Source: Nostoc flagelliforme FACHB-838
GTDB taxonomy: Bacteria; Cyanobacteriota; Cyanobacteriia; Cyanobacteriales; Nostocaceae
DNA: 64,000 nt
NCBI RefSeq assembly: GCF_014698065.1
Contig: NZ_JACJSI010000025.1
Location: 1 to 64,000, forward strand
Direction of reading: 5' to 3'
Below are positions 61,938-64,000 of the stretch, one piece after another (position 1 is the first letter of the stretch; the number at the start of each line of letters is the position of its first letter). The translations under genes and the position numbers were made by a program. Under the pieces are notes generated by a model, which saw only the letters and a program-made list of their open reading frames with translations, was not told the origin of the DNA and did not search any database.

Positions 61938-63239
61938 ATGAAGTGTATTAACTGCGGAACTGACAATAAATTAAAAGAGCGGACAGCTAATCAAGGTCGG
62001 TGTCTAAAATGCAATCATCCCTTTGCTTTTGAACCGACCAGTATGAGTAAAGTTAAGATTACTGACCCTATGTTTGCGAAGGCGATCGCTGATATTTCTG
62101 CAAATCAAACCTTATTTTTTACACCCAAACAACTGCTTTATTTATTAGATAATCGGATAAAACCCAAGTCTGCTTCATTATTTGGTTTGTTGTTTATATA
62201 TTTGTTTTTTAATATTTGGGTACCAGGATTCATAGGTGGATTTGCTTCCTTATTGTTTGGTGCTAGTTCTTTTCTGATAGTATCCATTCTATTTAATATA
62301 TGCTTTGTATTATATTTATATACAAAATCTCTATCAAAGAAAATACATATTAAGCTTCGCCAAGAATATGCTAGATGCTTGCAAATAATAGGAGGAATTA
62401 TTCTTGCTGTAGGAATTTATGCTGCTTTAATTATATATAACTCGTTTAGTCTATTTGTCATCGTCGTTCTCTTAGGAATGTTATCAATATACTTTGGAAC
62501 TCGACAGCTACGACAAACTATATTTCCACAAGAGTTTTTATTTTCTCAAAATGATTTTCAAGGTTGGCTAAATCGCTGGCAGCAAATCAATGGTTCAATT
62601 CTCAAAATTCTTCCTTCTCCAAACCAGCAAAATAGACTAGCGGCGATTAATCCTGATGTAACAGCTTACAGTTTTGATAGATTAGTCGTTTGTGATAGTG
62701 CTAGTATTGCTCAACTATTAATTGCTAATAATTTTCACTTTGAAAATAACTGTGCAATTCTCAGCATTACTGGATATCCCCAAAGTATTTTTGACACCAC
62801 AATGCAAATGTTACGCCGTAATCCCGATTTGAAAGTCTATGCAGTGCATGATTGTAATCCACAAGGAATTAGTTTAGTTCATCATTTGAGAACCAACGCT
62901 AGTTGGTTTCTCCATAGCGAGATTGTAATTATTGATATTGGACTAATGCCACGTCAAATTATCGCTACTAAGCGCGGAATGTTTATTCAATCCTCTCTCC
63001 AGTCAGCGCAAGCAGCTAAACAATTACCTGAAGAAGTTCGTCAAAGTTTATCTGCTGAAGAATTAACATGGTTAGAATCTGGAAAGTTTGTGGAATTGGA
63101 ATCTTTCAGTCCCCAAAGAATAATTAAAGTTTTGCAAAAGGGTATTGCTGGCAGCCGAGATTTAGAAAGTGGTGACAGCAGCTTGCTTTTAGTAGGCGAT
63201 GCAGGAAATGATATGTACGTTGTTCAAAGTTTTGGTTAG
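61938..63239 (+). CDS. zinc-ribbon, multi-span membrane protein with a TOPRIM-like C-terminal domain
   Basis: 433 aa. A zinc ribbon at the start (Cys3, Cys6, Cys22, Cys25) is followed by a helical segment, four to five membrane helices (about 80-187) and a soluble C-terminal domain. There DRLVVCDSASIAQLLI and VYAVHDCNPQGISLVHHL recall a TOPRIM fold (an acidic start and a D-x-[DN]-x-x-G metal motif), as in Spo11/Top6A. The TOPRIM reading is tentative. It is 74 bp downstream of the LysA-like gene on the same strand and may belong to the same transcript. No known family as a whole. Confidence 0.72.
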   Translation: MKCINCGTDNKLKERTANQGRCLKCNHPFAFEPTSMSKVKITDPMFAKAIADISANQTLFFTPKQLLYLLDNRIKPKSASLFGLLFIYLFFNIWVPGFIGGFASLLFGASSFLIVSILFNICFVLYLYTKSLSKKIHIKLRQEYARCLQIIGGIILAVGIYAALIIYNSFSLFVIVVLLGMLSIYFGTRQLRQTIFPQEFLFSQNDFQGWLNRWQQINGSILKILPSPNQQNRLAAINPDVTAYSFDRLVVCDSASIAQLLIANNFHFENNCAILSITGYPQSIFDTTMQMLRRNPDLKVYAVHDCNPQGISLVHHLRTNASWFLHSEIVIIDIGLMPRQIIATKRGMFIQSSLQSAQAAKQLPEEVRQSLSAEELTWLESGKFVELESFSPQRIIKVLQKGIAGSRDLESGDSSLLLVGDAGNDMYVVQSFG

Positions 63240-63331
63240 TCTTCTCATTTTCGCTTTCAATCAAAAAAGTTTATTTAGCAAACGAATTGGCGATCGCCCC
63301 ATTTATTTTTACCAGATGTATAATTTGTAAT

Positions 63332-63907
63332 TTATCTTAAACCTCTTTCCATAAGCATTTGAGGTTCGACATTCTCAACATTAGCGATCGCTTCTAACTG
63401 AGAAATTCCCGCGATCGCATCAACAATCTTACCTGATTTAGCACGCAACCAAGCCGTATGAGGTGCATAAGGAAGACTTTGCGCTACTTCGTAACCCGCT
63501 TGATTGATCGCCTCGCGCTGCGACTCCACACCAACACCTTCAGCAAAGCGGATAAAAACCAGTCCAGTTGGTACTGCTAGGGAACCATTGGGTTGTAGTG
63601 TATAAATCGGACTCAATATACCCTGTTCTGATTGATTGGGTTCGCCTGAAAAAACTGCGATCGCACCGTCGTTAAGTCGTAAAATTGCTCCTGATGCTAC
63701 AGTGCTAGGTTGATTGTAATGTACTGCATAGTACCCAGGCTTACGAGTGTAGGATACAGCAGTGCGTAGGCGTAGCCCGGCGTAGGCATCGCTACCAACG
63801 CGAATTTGTTCAGGATAATCAGAAAAATAGTCTTTTTGAAATCTCACTTCAGGAATCAGGGGTAGAGAGTACACCTGTAGAAAATACTCAGCCGGAAAAT
63901 AAAACAT
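63332..63907 (-). CDS. uncharacterised cyanobacterial protein with a protease-prodomain-like end
   Basis: 191 aa, soluble. The C-terminal third (GLVFIRFAEGVGVESQREAINQAGYEVAQ...LEAIANVENVEPQML) resembles subtilase propeptides or inhibitor I9-like folds. The N-terminal part is unrecognised. Around residues 37-60 the DNA (63728-63797) is a TACGCCGGGCTACGCCTACGC-type interspersed repeat, kept in frame. No catalytic domain follows, so it may inhibit a separate protease or be a stand-alone fold. It converges with the zinc-ribbon gene. Confidence 0.7.
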   Translation of the reverse strand: MFYFPAEYFLQVYSLPLIPEVRFQKDYFSDYPEQIRVGSDAYAGLRLRTAVSYTRKPGYYAVHYNQPSTVASGAILRLNDGAIAVFSGEPNQSEQGILSPIYTLQPNGSLAVPTGLVFIRFAEGVGVESQREAINQAGYEVAQSLPYAPHTAWLRAKSGKIVDAIAGISQLEAIANVENVEPQMLMERGLR

Positions 63908-64000
63908 TTTTCTTAAGTTCTAATGATGTTATAGCGTTTTTCAATGATATTAAATACATTTTTTTCATCAAGATCCACAGTTATACGCCCCTACTGATAG
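63908..64000. other. intergenic, window end
   Basis: 93 bp, AT-rich; nothing recognised. Confidence 0.4.

Noticed and set aside
1-64000. tRNA, rRNA, riboswitch or plasmid/phage origin
   Set aside because: No cloverleaf, conserved rRNA segment, known riboswitch core, or iteron array was seen on reading; a tRNAscan-SE and Infernal/Rfam run would settle this.

Overview
The window looks like chromosome from a heterocyst-forming, Nostoc-like cyanobacterium. It holds a photosystem I psaB gene, very many HIP1 octamers (GCGATCGC), dense families of small palindromic repeats, short heptamer tandem repeats, and several cyanobacteria-specific small proteins. No RNA gene, CRISPR array or intact transposase was recognised.

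Layout. 0-6 kb: a transposase 3' fragment, clpC, a DUF3288-like gene, and an MCE/ABC lipid-transport gene pair. 6.6-8 kb: threonine aldolase with a possible operator at its start. 8-36 kb: a sugar region in which the Leloir genes galT, galE and galK alternate with glycoside hydrolases (GH2, GH1-like, GH43), a glycosyltransferase-UDP-galactopyranose mutase fusion, a GH1-RmlD fusion, a phytanoyl-CoA dioxygenase-like gene, a cupin and a metal-site-degenerate M24 protein. Inside that stretch sit a KAP NTPase, an MFS transporter, a DUF72 remnant, a methyltransferase, an ATP-grasp ligase, an isoaspartyl peptidase/asparaginase, hflX and uvsE. 36-39 kb: a single-membrane-span small protein and a solitary psaB. 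39.5-42.2 kb: two low-complexity repeat proteins, one ending in a PEP-CTERM-like sorting signal. 42.7-48.6 kb: an SDR remnant, an SDR, an aldo-keto reductase, a pentapeptide-repeat membrane protein and a quinone-reductase-like enzyme. 48.7-55.9 kb: a two-partner secretion locus whose giant passenger carries a GT2 domain at its front and a CHAT (caspase-like) domain with intact His/Cys at its end, divergent from its TpsB/FhaC transporter. 56-63.9 kb: small cyanobacterial proteins, a VOC protein, and a compact operon of a membrane protein, an asparagine-synthetase-like protein without the N-terminal Cys, and a DAP-decarboxylase-like protein without the PLP lysine, followed by a zinc-ribbon/membrane/TOPRIM-like protein.

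How it fits together. The sugar genes could take galactosides (or galactofuranosides) to galactose, then through GalK/GalT/GalE into UDP-sugars, and through Glf to UDP-galactofuranose for the fused glycosyltransferase. The TPS locus could export a protease-like CHAT protein. Three proteins look like pseudoenzymes: the M24 protein, the AsnB-like protein and the LysA-like protein. The window is also rich in miniature elements. One at 57936-58046 has 13-bp terminal inverted repeats and a perfect 10-bp target duplication. One repeat lies in frame inside the AsnB-like gene, and another is nested inside a different repeat. All function calls rest on reading the sequence and recalled family motifs; no search was run.
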